Shown here piece by piece: positions 1 to 14,077 of a stretch of 64,000 nt of DNA. Source of the stretch: Sphagnum compactum (taxonomy: Eukaryota; Bryophyta; Sphagnopsida; Sphagnales); assembly GCA_965153455.1 (NCBI GenBank), contig OZ234493.1, positions 25,844,213 through 25,908,212 of the forward strand, read 5' to 3'. The notes beneath the pieces were generated by a model, which had not been told where the DNA came from, searched no databases, and worked only from the letters and a program-made list of their open reading frames with translations. Every line of letters begins with the position of its first letter. Position 1 is the first letter of the stretch. A program made the position numbers and the translations under genes.

Positions 1-177
1 ACCCTGCCTCCCATGCAACAACTAATTGTCGGTTCTCCCTGTACATATATTGTGTACATTTGTTGACTTTGTCATTATACAAATTGGCGTCAAATTTGCG
101 CATATAATTTTGAGTCAAACTTGACCCAATGAGTGTTTTTATGAAGGGGTTTTTTTTTTTCTGTAAATTTTTTAATT

Positions 178-400
178 TTTTTTTTAATGCAGCCAAGTCA
201 TCATCTATTGGAAGATGGTAGAAAAGTGGCAACCATCCCCCAGGCATATTTAGCCAAATCTGGCTACCAATAAACCAGATAGATACGAAGTACAAATCTC
301 TAATTATCCTTCTATATTTTTGGCTACATACTGAAAACCCAAATATAGAAGACGTGGCAAATTTTCCAACTTTTTCTGACTTCTCTTCCAGGATTGAAGT
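178..400. repeat. Dispersed repeat R2, copy 1
   Basis: This stretch shares an ordered set of motifs with 61660-61850: a GGAAGATG(G/C) start, then GCCAAATCTGG, then ACCAGAT, then GAAGTACAAATCT. It also shares TTCTATATTT(TT)GGCTAC with 63040-63060. The order is kept but the copies have diverged. No coding capacity or terminal structure is visible. It is probably a decayed transposon or an LTR fragment; the class is unknown. Confidence 0.5.
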
Positions 401-470
401 CACCCAAAAAATGACTTACATGAATTTGGAACTTGGAATTTGGAATTCCTCTTTACAACAAAATTTCACT

Positions 471-790
471 AGTAAAGAAAAGGCTGGACCCAATTGTGCA
501 GGTGACATCTAGAGTATTATCTGTGCATATGTTGGACGGGCTTGTTCCACAGAAGTGCATGTGTCTAAATGAGAAGTTCTTGATTGAGTGAAGAAAGTTT
601 TTAGTAAAGAAAACGCTGGACGCAAGTGTGCAGGTGACATCTAGATTACTACTATCGGTGCAGATGTTGGATGGGCTTCTTCCATAGAAGTGCATGCATC
701 TAAAAATGAGAAGTTCTTAGTTGGTGCAGATGTTGGATGGGCTTCTTCCATAGAAGTGCATGCATCTAAAAATGAGAAGTTCTTAGTTGA
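471..790. repeat. Nested direct repeats (131-bp and 66-bp units)
   Basis: A unit beginning AGTAAAGAAAA(G/C)GCTGGAC is present at about 471 and again at about 602, roughly 131 bp apart. Inside the second copy, a block starting CAGATGTTGGATGGGCTTCT at 661 is repeated almost exactly at 727, a 66-bp tandem duplication. The inner duplication is nearly identical and so is younger than the outer one. Short ORFs across it only reflect the repeat. Confidence 0.75.
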
Positions 791-1449
791 GTAAAGGGAA
801 GTTTTTAGTTTGAAGTTTGAACCTGCAATAAAGGGCAGAATCATTATGTGATGAAATGCTTGTTTTGATCGCCAGGTGCGATAATTTGACATCTTAAAGA
901 AAAGAGAGCAAGTTTGGCACTGGTATCAAAGAATCAACTGTGACATCGAGGGCTGCTTGCCTCCTTCCTTCCCCCCCCCACCCCACCGTTGTACCTCCTA
1001 AAAGTTTGTGTTTGTTTGACCTCTCCACATGGAAGGCTTCTGTTATTAATACTTTAGTTGCAGTTTGGTTGACAGCCAGCACCGACCAGCCAGACTTCCC
1101 AAACTTCATAAGAAGAAGAAGCAGAAGCAGAAGAACAAAAAAAAAGAAGAGTGACAGAAAACAAAATAGATCATTGTGGAGAGCAGTATGGCATTGAAGG
1201 TGATTTATGACAATTTTGCAGAGCAAACTTGTGTGAAGGTCCATTATGAAGTAGGGTTTTTAAAAAATTAAAATTAAAATTAAGAAAAAAAGAAGAAGTC
1301 TCGGGTTCTCTAAAGACTTAAAAAAACCAGTGTTGAGCGAGTACTTGATTTTGTTAATAGGTAGCCACTGGGTTGGTCGGGTTTGTTTTTGGAGCATTTC
1401 AAAATCAGAGAACTGCTCATTCAAGACATTTGATATAGTGGAATAACAG

Positions 1450-2000
1450 AACTGCTAGGATTCATGGAAACCCGCAGGAAAAGAACCGTCGGTTATTTGA
1501 CTTTAAATCAAAAGGAATCATGCCTTCCTATCAGAAACCGGTTCCTTGATGTTTTGAGAACCATGGCCATGAATCCCAAGAGCCGTTGTGATAACCGAAA
1601 AGAAGGATTCCTGTTTCTGATAACAGCGCTTGGGTTGGTGCAGGTTCTGATACCCGCCGAACACCGGTGTAAAACCCATCAAAAGGGCTTGGCGTGATCC
1701 GGTAGTAGTAGGTGCTCTCTCGCACTTAAGAGCGCCGCGACGGCGGGCATCTCGCGTTTAGTGCTCAAGTGTGGCAGGGAAGGCTGCTATTTATAAGATG
1801 AGGTGGGGATCTTTAAACACGACCCCTTCTTCTTCTCTCCCGACGTCACCACTTTGTCCGATTCCTTTGGTACCCAGTTAAAGAATCGTATAATCAGGAG
1901 CAGAGAGAGAGAGAGAGAGAGGCCCACATTCTTGGCAGACTCCGCAGCAGTTCACTTTTGTCCTCAACTGACTGTCATTCTTGTATCAAATTGCTCCAGT
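1450..2000 (+). other. GC-richer island with TATA-like box, possible old promoter or LTR
   Basis: This island is more GC-rich than its surroundings. It holds a TATA-like TATTTATAAG at about 1790, then a C-rich leader and a (GA)n run at 1902-1921. No convincing protein lies downstream. It could be a decayed LTR promoter or a noncoding transcript start. Neither can be shown from sequence alone, and no TG..CA ends or target duplication were found. Confidence 0.25.
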
Positions 2001-2439
2001 GGGCCGGTTCAGTGGGCGCCTGAGTTATCTAATAACTCAACTATAACACCTTTACCATGCATACTCAGTTCTTTGCATAGTGTTAATAGTAGATGCATGT
2101 TGTTGAGTTGTAGACTTGGTGAACCTTGGAGCATGCCCAACGGCAGCAGTAAATGGGAAACCTTTATGGTACTTTTTGGATGAAGATTTATACAAAAACA
2201 CTGTGATGCTTACTTTTTGGCCTGGTGAAAGTGTGCACTCATTTCATGTAATATGAATTGAGCATGTAATATGAAATGAGCTGTTTCTCATTGGCCAACT
2301 ACAATGATTGCTCAGATGGTGAGAGTTGAATAGCCTCTCACTTTGTACAGTCTATCTTTTCAGGTTCATAGGTGTGGATGGGGTAGGAACTAAACGGTGC
2401 GCACTGAATGTGGTGAATACTGACAGAGGGCGGCTGACT

Positions 2440-3190
2440 CCACACTCTGTGGTGCATGCTCCACCCATACCCTGTATTTGGACCTCCAACAAGGTTTCTT
2501 ACATCCAAGATGACTGGCTTAATGTTTCTCAAGCCCCTCCCCTAAACATGAAAAGTGAGATTTTTAAAAATGTGGGAGCAATTTCACCCATGCCCCATAT
2601 TTGGGCCTCTAACAGGATTTCTCATATCCAAGATAATTGGCTTACTATTATTCAAGCCTCACCTATAAACATGAAAATTAGGACAATTAAACGTGAGAAT
2701 GACTCCACCCATACCTCACATTTGGGCTTCTAAGAGGATTTCTCGTATACAAGATGGATGGTTTCTTGCTACTCAAGCCTCACCTATAGACATGAAAATT
2801 TGGACTATAAAAGGTGAGAACAACTCCACCCATTCTTCACATTTGGGCCTCTAAGAGGATTTCTTGTATCCAAGATGGATGGTTTCTTGCTACTCAAACC
2901 TCACCTATAGACATGAAAATTGGGACTATAAAAGGTGAGAACAACTCCACCCATTCTTCACATTTGGGCCTCTAAGAGGATTTCTCGTATCCAAGATGGA
3001 TGGTTTCTTGCTACTCAAACCTCACCTATAAACATGAAAATTGGGACTATAAAAGGTGAGAACAACTTCATCCATACCCCATAATTGAGCTTTCAATGGG
3101 ATTTCTCACATCCAAGATGACACATTGTTTTTCAAGCCTCATCCATAAATATGAAAATTGAGATTTTAAAAAGTGGGATACTACAAATAG
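2440..3190. repeat. Tandem array of about 121-bp units, 6 copies
   Basis: The marker TTTGGGCCTCTAA recurs at 2477, 2600, 2721, 2842 and 2963, with a degenerate copy at about 3084, so the spacing is 121-123 bp. Each unit also carries AGATTTCTC-like, CCAAGATGG, CTCAAACCTCACCTATA and GACATGAAAATT segments. The central three units are the most alike and the outer ones are diverged, as expected for unequal exchange in the middle of an array. ORFs across the array (for example 2326-2733) are products of the repeat. Confidence 0.9.
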
Positions 3191-3199
3191 CAAACCACT

Positions 3200-6100
3200 T
3201 GGATCCATCATTCTATCTGGCAAATCAAGAATAATTGTTAGATTGTAGTGCCTTTTGCAAACACAACAACCTATACACAAATATTGACCCAAAAACCATT
3301 TTATTGCTCAAAACTGGCATAAACTTTATTGTTCTTCATGCAAACCATAATGTGCAATGTGACAGTGGGAGTTCATATGAATATGTAATGTGTCCAAATT
3401 CTAGATTATGATAACTACCTTCAACTACTTTGTAAAAGTATGGAACATTATTTTCAAAACAGTTTCAAAATAGGTCAGTAATTAGTATGAGGTCACCAAT
3501 TAAATTTGCAACCAGGATAGTTGAACAAACATGTTCGAGACCATATGAATGGAAGGTCATTATTGAGAATTCACTTCAACAGAAAACTGATATTCCACAT
3601 ATTGATTTTGTTTAAGCCCACACAAAGTTATTGAAATTTGACATTAATTAAGTTGTTGAAACTTTCAAATAACCAATTTTTGAAATCAGTAGGTTAAAAG
3701 TGTTGATTTATTTTTGATGTCATAATCTTTATAAGGTTTGAAAAATAAAATATTAAAAATAAAAAAATTGACATTCTGTATGTAACATATGACACACCAC
3801 TTACCAAAAGAACACTTGAATAACATGGTTCACTTTCAATAATAATCCTTTAAAGCCCAATTAGGCTTAGAAAGTCATTTGATCAAGATTCATTGAATTG
3901 CCTCATGTTTATAATGCCTCCAATTTTTGTTATTTGTGATTCTTTTACTTTCAGTGCGTTGTTATTTTAATCTTAGGGTGCAAAGACTTTCCACTTCAAA
4001 AATTTGGTGACAACTATGTTCCCATCATGAACTTTGTGGTGCAATAGGAGTTTTGGCTTGACAGGGTAATTTTTAGCTTGAAGTGCCTACTGTGCCTGAT
4101 AAAAGTGAGCCTTGGATGTGTTGGTGTTGATGAATGTCAAATTCTTTTGCAATTCGTTGGCCTTGCCTATCAAGGCAAGGATATTGTGTTTAGGGTCATT
4201 ATAGAGCATAGTAGCTTAAGGGATTTTGGCCCCAAGGTAATAATAAGTCTATTTTCATATGAGGATTTTTGAAAGATGATATTTTGGCTTGTATTGAAAC
4301 TTGAGATTAGTTATAGAGTTAATAGAGGTCGACAAACTCCAACAAAGGTTGTTGTCTCAACATGATAATGTAAACCCCCCAAATTCACCCAACATTCATT
4401 CAAATCATTTTCATATGTGCATTAAACTATCATTAATCGCAACTTTGTAACATAATTCATTTTAATAGATTCATCAAACTAAATGATTCTTGATCTAACA
4501 AGTTGTTATTTACTTCATCAAGTTGAATTTCTAAGGCATCCCAAATTTGTCTTCAAAACACATAACTCAATTGTTTATTATGCATCATGTATAAAAACAC
4601 ATTTGAGATGGAGATGATTCATGTATTTCTAATTGGTGACCGTTCTCTTATATGGTTTTCTTGTTTTATTTTGGAGACTTTTGTGGTTCCCATGCGAAAT
4701 TTACAAATGTTAATTATGAGACAACCTAATGAGATATTAATGGATTTTGAATGTTTAAACCAAGGGAGAACATTCTTTTGGGTTTTGGAAAAAAATGTGA
4801 GAAAAAATATAATGTTTGAGATATTGGTTGTTGGGTAAAGATTATAATTCAATTGATTTTAAACATAGATTATATCTATTATCAAAATTCGAATATATTT
4901 AGTATAAGTTATGCATTATAGTGAGTACTTAATTTTAAAAATAATAATATACAAAAAAATTTAGATATTAATTGTTAGTAGGTTCAATTAGTAAGATGGA
5001 GAGGGTGTAATTTATACTAAAGGTTCCAAATAATTTATATTGAAAGGTAATCGGGTGGCTAAGAAACTTGACACTTTTAGTTAGATTTTTTAAGGAGAGA
5101 ACAAGGAGATAGTAGTAGAATAAATGTCATGTTGTTTTAGAACAAATGTATTGAAAGACATGTTGTTACTAAACATTCTATCGCTTATGTTGAACAATAT
5201 GAAGGTGTCTTACAACTTTAACTAAAACTAAAAATTCAAACAAACGTATGATACCAAAATTCAATGTATAGGTAAATTTTAATTTAAATTAACAATGGCT
5301 TAAATATGTGAATAGTAAAAAATAGATTATAATAGGGTGGGAAAAATTAATGTTCCTTCACATAATACCCTCCAAACAATACTCTCTTTGATGCATTTGT
5401 AGTATTCAATTGTAACATAGAGTGTCCTTCTTAGGTGTTTGAAGTTTGATTTGATTTAATATAGTTGCAATGCAAAATGTGTTTTATGAACACCTTTTGG
5501 CCCTTAATTTTGTGTCCCATAATTTATTCACATATATTTTGAAAAAACAATTACTTATAGGTGGGCCAAATGAAAAGACTATAATTTAAGGATAGGCATG
5601 AAGCCTTCATATTTCATAATAATTTGAGGTTGCAATTTAAGATAGACAACTAATAGGGAGAAGCATGGGATACAATACAATGTATTTGAAAGGAGTAGTG
5701 GTAGAAGGTGATGGCATATGATGCCCCAACATTTAAGTTTGTGTTTTTGCCTTTCAAGCATTAGTACTTCCACCAAAAACAATTCTTGGCATTTTTGGGG
5801 TTTTAGAATGGACATAAGAGGTTTAAGGTTTCACATTTTTAAAAATATAGGTGAATGTTTAGATGAATTGGCCTTTGATGATTAAAAAGCCTTGAATAAA
5901 TCTTGATAGAAAAATTTATTTCAAGTATCACTTGTCAATTTGCTCAATTTGTGATTTCTTTTGATGAAAAACATATCAAATCAAGTTTGATTTAACAGAA
6001 GAATTGATGATTTGGGATAAAACAACTTGTATTCTAGATGATGTTGGAATCCTTGGATTTTAGGTAGTTGGGAGGAGGGAATAACAAATAAGCTTGGATG

Positions 6101-7677
6101 GCTTAGATTGGCAAAATGCAAGCATATGCTTTAATTTTTAAAAATATATGGAAAAATTGTTGCTTTTCACTTAGGCAAATTGTTGCACACAAACCATTAG
6201 GAGATATGTTAAATATGGAGGTTGTAGATGTATGAAAAATCAAGTTTGTATGTGAATTCATTTCAAGTGTTAGGTAGTATATATCACAAATCTAATTTAA
6301 CACCAAATAATGAACATTTTATTGCAACTTAAAGATTAGTGATGCAAAGTGGCAAAAAAATTTAGGGTGATGTCCAAGATGGCTTGAAAAGTGGTAGTAA
6401 TGATGAAATTTGTGTACTTTTTTGTAACGTAAAGGCTTAAGTTACAGTTTTACATTACAAGTTGTGATAAACATGGTATATTTTATTATTGTTTGGGGGG
6501 TATTAAATGAGGGAATCCTTTTTTCCCACCTTATAATTAGTTAATTTTTTTGTAATGTGCACATATTTAGACCTTTGTAAATTTAATTATATTTTTCCTG
6601 TTTGCATGAAATTTTGATACCTTATATTTAGTTTTAACTTGATCAAAAGAAAGGAACATATTAATATGATGGTTTGCATTTTTGATGGTTTGAAAGATGT
6701 AGTGAAAAAAATACAACCATTTGTTGCCTTGGGTGAATAAATTATGGTCCTTATTTAACAAGTAGCAAATAGATTTGATGTTTTCAACCATCAACCATTC
6801 CAATTCATTGAAAAAGAACAACAAAAGACAGATGATAAACATATGATCTACATTCTAGAAAATGTTAAAACATGTTTACACTTGTTGCATTCAAAGTTTT
6901 TGTGTAAATGGTGCATAAATGGAAATAGTTCACTTATTAACAAGTAACTTTTAACACATATAAGAAATGGAATACATGTATTATAATTTGAGTTATAAAG
7001 CATGTCAATACAAGTTGATGCATAAAAAATTTAAGTACATGGAATACATGATTCAATAATAAATTTTTTTGTAACAAGTGAAAACACACTATGGTGACCC
7101 CCTTTGGGGGATCACATTGTATTACTTTCCAAGGGTGTACATGCTTGAACGTATCCCACTTCAAACTTTTGAAAGAATTTCACAATATTTTTGCATATTA
7201 TGTTAAAATATAACATATATATCCAAGATATTAAAAAAGAAACTATTTCATTTCATTTTATAAAGTGGGAGATTGGAGCATATTTGTGGAAACAAATGTA
7301 ATGTACTTATGTACTCAAAAACACAAATATACTCCAAAAAAAATTTAAATGATTTTTAATCTTTATGAAAGTTGAAGGTATATTGAACCATGTCATTTCA
7401 CATATTTTGACCATGTTTGGATACCATGTGATTAATTTGGAAAAATTTCTATCAAAAATGAATTTTTAAAAACAAAGATGCAATAAATGTGTGATAAATT
7501 GAAATTTTGACAATTGACCACATTCACATGTATGAAAGATGACAACCATTACTAGATGGTTATTTAAAAAATTCCATTGAAGTTGATTATTTTAATGAGT
7601 AATGAAGCCTTAAAATGAAACGAAATAGTGTGGCCGTGTTATACCAATGTATATTATAAATATACCCATGGATTTTT

Positions 7678-7712
<35 letters not shown>

Positions 7713-8030
7713 CATTAATTTTGTAAAAATAATAAGTTTAGGGCTTGAAAAACCAAAATTGATACCCAAAATGAAATGTACCATACTTTTGGAACAATTA
7801 CACTATATGTACTATAATAGTAGACCCAAAAGGGCCCCAAATTGGGTCATTGTAGTGTGCTTTCACCTTAACTAAAAAAATTCAATTTCATAAGTAATTA
7901 TATATATGTTCTTTTTCACTTTGATCTAGTCATTCAATGTAAGACTTTTTATAATCTCAACCAATGGCCTTGTTTCTCAATTAAATGTTGTTAAATAGAA
8001 AGACAAGTTCATTTACCCTAATATACTAAA
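3200..8030. other. AT-rich gene-free spacer
   Basis: The region is strongly AT-rich with homopolymer runs and only short ORFs that carry no recognisable domain. It includes an (ATA)n/(TAA)n microsatellite at about 7680-7709. No RNA gene or intact mobile element was recognised. Confidence 0.6.
7680..7709. repeat. (AAT)n microsatellite
   Basis: About ten uninterrupted AAT/ATA triplets. Confidence 0.95.
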
Positions 8031-8035
8031 GGTCA

Positions 8036-9110
8036 AATGATTTTTCCTTTTAAAACTTGTGGATATGTTGACCACTTGTATTGACAAGTAAATCCACATT
8101 GAGTTATTTGGATCAAAACCTTCATAACAATATTTTGAAGTTTTAATGTTTTAACACCAAACATTTCACACCATTGATGGCTATGAATTTCACTAATTAT
8201 AATAGTGCTCGTAAATAGAATCAACAAATGGCCCTTCATTATTTCTATAAGAAATTTAGTTGTTTTTTAAATATTTAACATGATACTACAAATTATGATA
8301 AAATTTTATATCTCAAATACATCCTTGAACCCTCTCATTAATTATCAATCTCTATCTTGTCATTTTCTTTTCTAGGATCAAACATAAAATTAGCACAATG
8401 TAATTATGTAATTAGAAATCTCTTTTTTTTGTTTTCAAAAAAAGAAAGGGATGAATGATTGATAGTTTCATCTTGTCATAAAATTTACATGTGGTTTGGA
8501 ATTGCATAATCCACAATGTATACTAGATAGTATAAATTTGCTTATAGTCACCATTGCTTGAACATTTCACCAAAATGACATGGACTTTTCAAACATCTTC
8601 ACATCTAACCATTCCTTCCACATGTTGTTATTCACCATTTGTTCCAAAGGTGTTTGAACTTTTAAAATTCTTTTTAAAATTATACAATATATTGGTGCCA
8701 ATCTCTTCTCACCAGGTCAAAACAATTCAAAACCTTTTTCCTTAGTAAACCATATTTGAAAACTCGACCTTGATTATAATGATGATTTACACTAAATTGC
8801 ACCATAATTCCAACCTTTTGCACAAGCATTGAAACACAATTAAGACTATTTATGTCATCTTTAAGCACAAGTCATGTGAACATGTGTAGCTCACAACTTG
8901 AATATGTAATGTGATGAAACATTTCTTCTTGCACAATTTTTCTAATTCTTTTACAAACATGAATATTTTTTGTAATAACATGGAAAGCTTTGCGGGGACC
9001 CATTTCTTCAATTGCATCAATCACATGTCTTTTTGTACATTCTAATTTCTTTTCATTTCTAATAAATGTATTATCTTTTGAAACATCTTTCTTTCAGGTG
9101 AAATGCAAAG
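8036..9110 (-). pseudogene. Fossil hAT-superfamily transposase
   Basis: Translated in pieces on the minus strand, this stretch gives a series of blocks in the same order as plant hAT transposases. First comes a DUF659-like segment with DAIEEMGPRKAFHVITKN (about 9030-8960). A CELHMF block follows, where active copies have C-x-x-H. Next is LVLKDDINSL with NHHYNQ (about 8868-8770), then a KEWLDVKMFEKSMSF-like segment (about 8620-8570). The C-terminal dimerisation domain comes last, with HQWCEMFGVKTLKLQNIVMK (8200-8120). The family normally has W-x-x-FG-x-x-x-P-x-LQ-x-x-A at this point. Stops and frameshifts separate the blocks, and the N-terminal BED finger was not found. It cannot encode an active transposase. 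The identification rests on motif order and is fairly firm. Confidence 0.68.
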
Positions 9111-9199
9111 ATTGTTCAAAAGAGGCCTTTTGCTTGTGCTTGTACAACACCCTATTTTTTTCTAGGACTTCACAATTGGTTCCAACTTAACATGCCACT

Positions 9200-12100
9200 C
9201 CATCGAAAATCTAGTTTTGTAACTACAGTACAACCATGACTGCATTTGTGGTCGTATTGTGTCACAGTGATTACATGTGATTAAATGACTATGTAATGGA
9301 TTCAAACTTGTTTTACCATTTAGTCATAGACATGATCATAGCCATAAATGGTAATCTATGTGACCTCCATGACTATTGTCATGTTGCACATATGATTATA
9401 TACATGATTTAGCATATAGTCGTATCAGCCCAAACTTTCAATAATTGATATTGTAAACATGACTATGTAACATGATATATTTTTACAAACACATGGATAC
9501 GTGGCCTATGTTTAACTTAGTTACCTTACCTACCTACCTTACATAACATATTTAAACAAAAAAAATAGCCTACCTAGCTACACCATTTAGCTAAAGCCCC
9601 TAAACATTTAAATAGGTTGTAAGTATAAGACTTGAACCTTTCATTTGGTGCTTGAAGCCAAGTCCTTAACCAATGCATCACACTTTTATAATGTAATAGC
9701 GTTTGTCAACATATTAAGAACATGTTTATTTTACACGTTTTCTTACATTACTTACGTGAAAGTAGGGAGATAGGGAATTGATAGGCAAGTTGTAAGTAGG
9801 AGATGACAAATATTTTAATATCCTAGTTACAACTTATCAATCTATTACATTACACCAAAAATACCATTTTATGATTGGTCCTTTACAACTAAATCAATTG
9901 CTTATGCCATTTGTAATTGAATTAGACCCATTGTGTATGCCATTTTTAATCACTTATGCCACTTGTAGTCATATAGGACTAGTCATAGAATGACTTTTTT
10001 GTGTAATGTTAGTTACCAACATCTAGATCATTTTTTATTTCAAATAACAAACCATCATGTGCAAATTTGATCAAAATTAGGAATGGAATAACACTATAAG
10101 AAATTTGCATACTAATGATTGGATTATAAATTCATTTTCAATCATAATAGACACATGCAATTAGAAATCTTCCAACATTTTGGAAAAATGACAACAAATA
10201 TCAATTGTAAAAAATATGCAACTAACATTTTTTTTCAAGCAACATTTTTTTTTGGGCAAATAAGTAGTTATTAGATAGGTAATAGGATGCACACAAGATT
10301 AAACAAGCCAACAATGTTACTTTAGAATATAAATACATGTCCTTTTGCCCATAAAAAACTTTTCATACAAATGAATTTTTGAACGATTGTTTTGCAAATT
10401 GTTATAATAATGCATATAATTGTCTTAATAGATGACATGTTTTTTTGTTTATATTTTTGAATTAATATGAAAATTTGAAAATGTGCTGATTCCTTGTAAA
10501 TTTAATTTTCATATTTAAAAATGATAACAATTTCAAATCATAACCAAAAATTGATTTTTAAATTTTTATGTTTTCTTGTATAATAAACTACAACTTTTCT
10601 TAACACATCATGTACATTATAACCCATTTATATGTGGTAAAGGACTTTTGAAGTTCTAAAATTCTTAATTTATTTTGGAAAGTTTTTTGAATTTTTAGAA
10701 TCTTAGAATTTCACATATTTTAGGGTATGGGTGCTTTTTGAATGTGGCTAATAAGTCTTTTTCTTCTTTATTTTTTTTCCATCAAGTTTTTTATATTATA
10801 TGAGTCCTCTTGATAGTCCTTTGCAAAATTGATTCCTTTTGATGCAATAGGTGTTCACTTTCAAAGGTCTTAAATCAAAACTTAAACTTAAAATTTTATC
10901 AAATGAATTTTTGGTTTGAATGTTTTGACATTCATATGAATGAGAACTTGGAACAAATTGCCATGATTTTTATGGTTTAAAATGGTAAAACATACATATT
11001 TCTCCAATTTTGACTATTTTTAAGGTGCATCTAACATCCTTTGCGCTCATTTTATTGTGACTGCACCCAATAGATAGTACCTATTTACCTATTAACCATC
11101 ACCTACCTACCTACCTACTAGGTCGTAGACCATAAATAACAAAGTCACCAATAGTCTAGCCCTTCAGGTATGTAGTAAAAATATGGAAAAACACTAATAA
11201 AACACCGTAACCAATGTTTTTAAACCATAAAAGGACATTTTTGATAATTTTAATTTTTTAAAAAAGACATATTTTGACATTTTTAATGCAGAGCTAATCA
11301 AAGTATTACAAAAAAAATTATCATGATTTTAAAAGATTTTTTGATAAAATTTTCAAAAATATTTCAAGAATGTCTTAGGAATATTTCTCCAAAAGCAGTC
11401 ACAAAAAGCAAAAAAAATAGCGGGTGTGGCTCATGTTATCCTGTTTGCAGCCACTTGTTTATTTTATTGTTAATGGGTGAATAATAAAATTAACAATATA
11501 AACATTTCAATTTATAAATGAAATGATGTTAGATTTTTTCTTGCCACATTTTGACACTTATTGCATGATTTTATAAGCCTTTTATTGTCCTTTAACCATT
11601 AATTGTCATTTGACCAAAACAACCCCAAAAATTGGACCAATGCCCACAAAGGTGCCTAAAGGTCATGCAAAATGTCAAAAAATTTAAAAATTTGACATAA
11701 AGTGATTGACTTCCATTTTATCATGTATCATGCATATAATAACATAAATGGGAAAATCAAAGTATTAAAAAAAAAATGGACAAGTAAAAACACAATAAAA
11801 AAAGCCATCCAAGTGAATGGACATTCCTTCAAACTACATTTTTGTATGTTTGAAAGATCACGAGGGAAACATAAAATTTGGATTATCATAAAAGTTATTG
11901 GAATATTTTCATTACTTGCAAAGTTTAAATGTTCAAAGGTTGACACAAATCAAAAATGTTTTTGCATGTTCAAAGCACTCAAATTTCGAAAGTGGACAAT
12001 ATTTATTTTTCTCAAACGTCATTTTTTTTCTACCAAATGTGCACCATTCCATTTGAAAATTAGAGATTTTGACAAATTTGATGATCTAAAAGACAAAAGG

Positions 12101-13990
12101 ATTTGAACTAATGAAAATTGTTTTAATAACTGATTTGAACATATTGGTTTCAAACATGCTTTTGACCTTAAAAATTATGGATTTAAAAAATGTGGCTTTA
12201 ACAAAAGTTGTTCATAGTTATGAGATAGAGGGCATGAATGCATAAAATATATGATATAAAATCAAATTTTGGTCAAAACTTATTTATATTTAACATGTAG
12301 TGTTAAACTAAGTATCCAAAATACAAATTTTAAAATTATAAACCAACACAAAAATGATACATGTCATGTGTAGTCTTTGGAATTTTTTTTCACCTTAGTG
12401 CCCATAGTTCCTTTTATTGCATTTTCACTCAGACTTGTATTAAATTAATAAGAATCTACTTCTAAAAATAAAATGAAAATGATCGTAAAAAAAAAATTAA
12501 AAAAATTTCAAAGAAGATGAAGAAATATAAACTTGTATGTTTTACCACAAAAAAATTAATTAAATATTTATATATTTAGTTAGGATATAATGATGATTAT
12601 ATGTGGTGAGTAAGTTTATTTATTTATTTATTTGTTAGAATCTATTACATTTGTACTTTTCAAAAGTTGACATTTTATAAAAAAAATTGTAAAAACTACT
12701 TATATTTTTAAAATTTTACTTTCAACAATGCAAATTTTAAATTAATGCATAATAATGAAAAATGATTTTATCTTTGATTTTTCATGTAAAAAAATCAATC
12801 TAAAAAAATATAAAAACAATTCTTGTTATTATTTTCTATTTGCATCCAACCTTGACAAAGTAAATTCATTGCATATTTTATTGTGCTTACATGCATAATG
12901 CAACCACAAAGGAATCAATCATCGAGTAATTATAGACTAAAAGGTTTCAAAATGTACATCACAAGGTTGTTTTTTCAATATTGCAAAGGATTAAAATGAT
13001 CTTTGACATTATTGAATTTGTAATATTTTAAAAAGTTACTCATTTTTATGAAGTAAACTATTATTCCAATAGAATTTCATTAATCACAATCAAATTTTTT
13101 GTATAAATCAAATAAAATACTTTAAAAAATTTTGTAAATTGAAAATCGTAGTCCATATAAACTCATACATGAACTCATGATTTTCATTGTTATCAATTGT
13201 TTGTTTAGATTTTTCCATCAAAATTCATGGATAGATAATTACCTAGTTAAAATTATGTTTAAAAATGTCATTGGTAAAAAGCTAAAAATGTGATGAACTT
13301 TTGAAAGCCCTTGAATTGCTTGATGTTTGAAAGTTTTTTGGGAGAATAATCTTAATAATTTTTGCAACCTTGTTATTTCACTAGGTTCTACATAATGTGA
13401 AGAAAATTTGACTACATTGTTTTGTTTGAAAAGAATAAAATTAGGTTCCTCAAATGTGATGATAAAAAGGTGATATAGTTTTTAGAGTGAAAATTTGATC
13501 AAAATGAACTCCTAATTTGTTCAAAAGTTAGTCACTATAACTTGCAATTACCCAACAACTTTAGACCTTAAACATCAAGCTTGCAAAATTTTGATGAATT
13601 CCAAGTAGCTGACACTATTGGTTGCAATGGATCCACTGAATTCTAATAATTGTGGAGATGATTTTGATATTGGTATCTTCTGCGGTCCTTTTAATTTTTG
13701 GCTACAACCATCTTCTTTCTTTGATTGTTTTCTATCACTTCTCAAATTGGAAATAAGAACCTCCCCTTCCCTCTGTTATTATTGTGTTGAAATAATCAAG
13801 AGACATGGGGCTATTTTAGAAGCATAAAACTCACCCATGTCAAGTTTTGCAATGCAATGGCATTTTAGGGTTTTAGGGAACATCTATGGTATCTTGGGGA
13901 GTGCAGGTTAAACGTTCTTAGAAACTTTCCAGAAATGTCTAGAGTATGGATACCGAGTATGACATTCTTCCAAAGGCTTTTACAGGTGTT
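9200..13990. other. AT-rich gene-free spacer
   Basis: The DNA is AT-rich throughout. At 9200-9480 the motifs ATGACTA and TAGTCAT recur in both orientations. TACC repeats occur at 9525-9542 and 11100-11120, and a (TTTA)n run at about 12617-12632. The longest ORF (11702-12106, +) is lysine- and phenylalanine-rich with no recognised domain and looks like chance. No gene was recognised. Confidence 0.55.
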
Positions 13991-14077
13991 CTCTATAACC
14001 TTGATCTTTTACTTACTTTTTAGGAGTAGGAGGGGCTGGACACCTAAGTAGATGTAAGGTTCCTCCCACTCCAAAAT

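Noticed and set aside
894-1244. 116-codon minus-strand ORF with a long Leu run
   Set aside because: The Leu run is the complement of an AGAAGAAGAAGC-like purine stretch. There is no other sign of coding.
2326-2733. 135-codon plus-strand ORF
   Set aside because: It spans the 121-bp tandem array and its upstream flank. The frame is not kept between units.
9096-9130. VKCKDCSKE in a plus-strand frame, like the start of a BED zinc finger
   Set aside because: The histidine half of the finger is absent, and the hAT blocks nearby are on the other strand.
11702-12106. 134-codon plus-strand ORF
   Set aside because: It lies in very AT-rich DNA, with a K/F/I-rich product and no domain. Such lengths are expected by chance where stop codons happen to be sparse.
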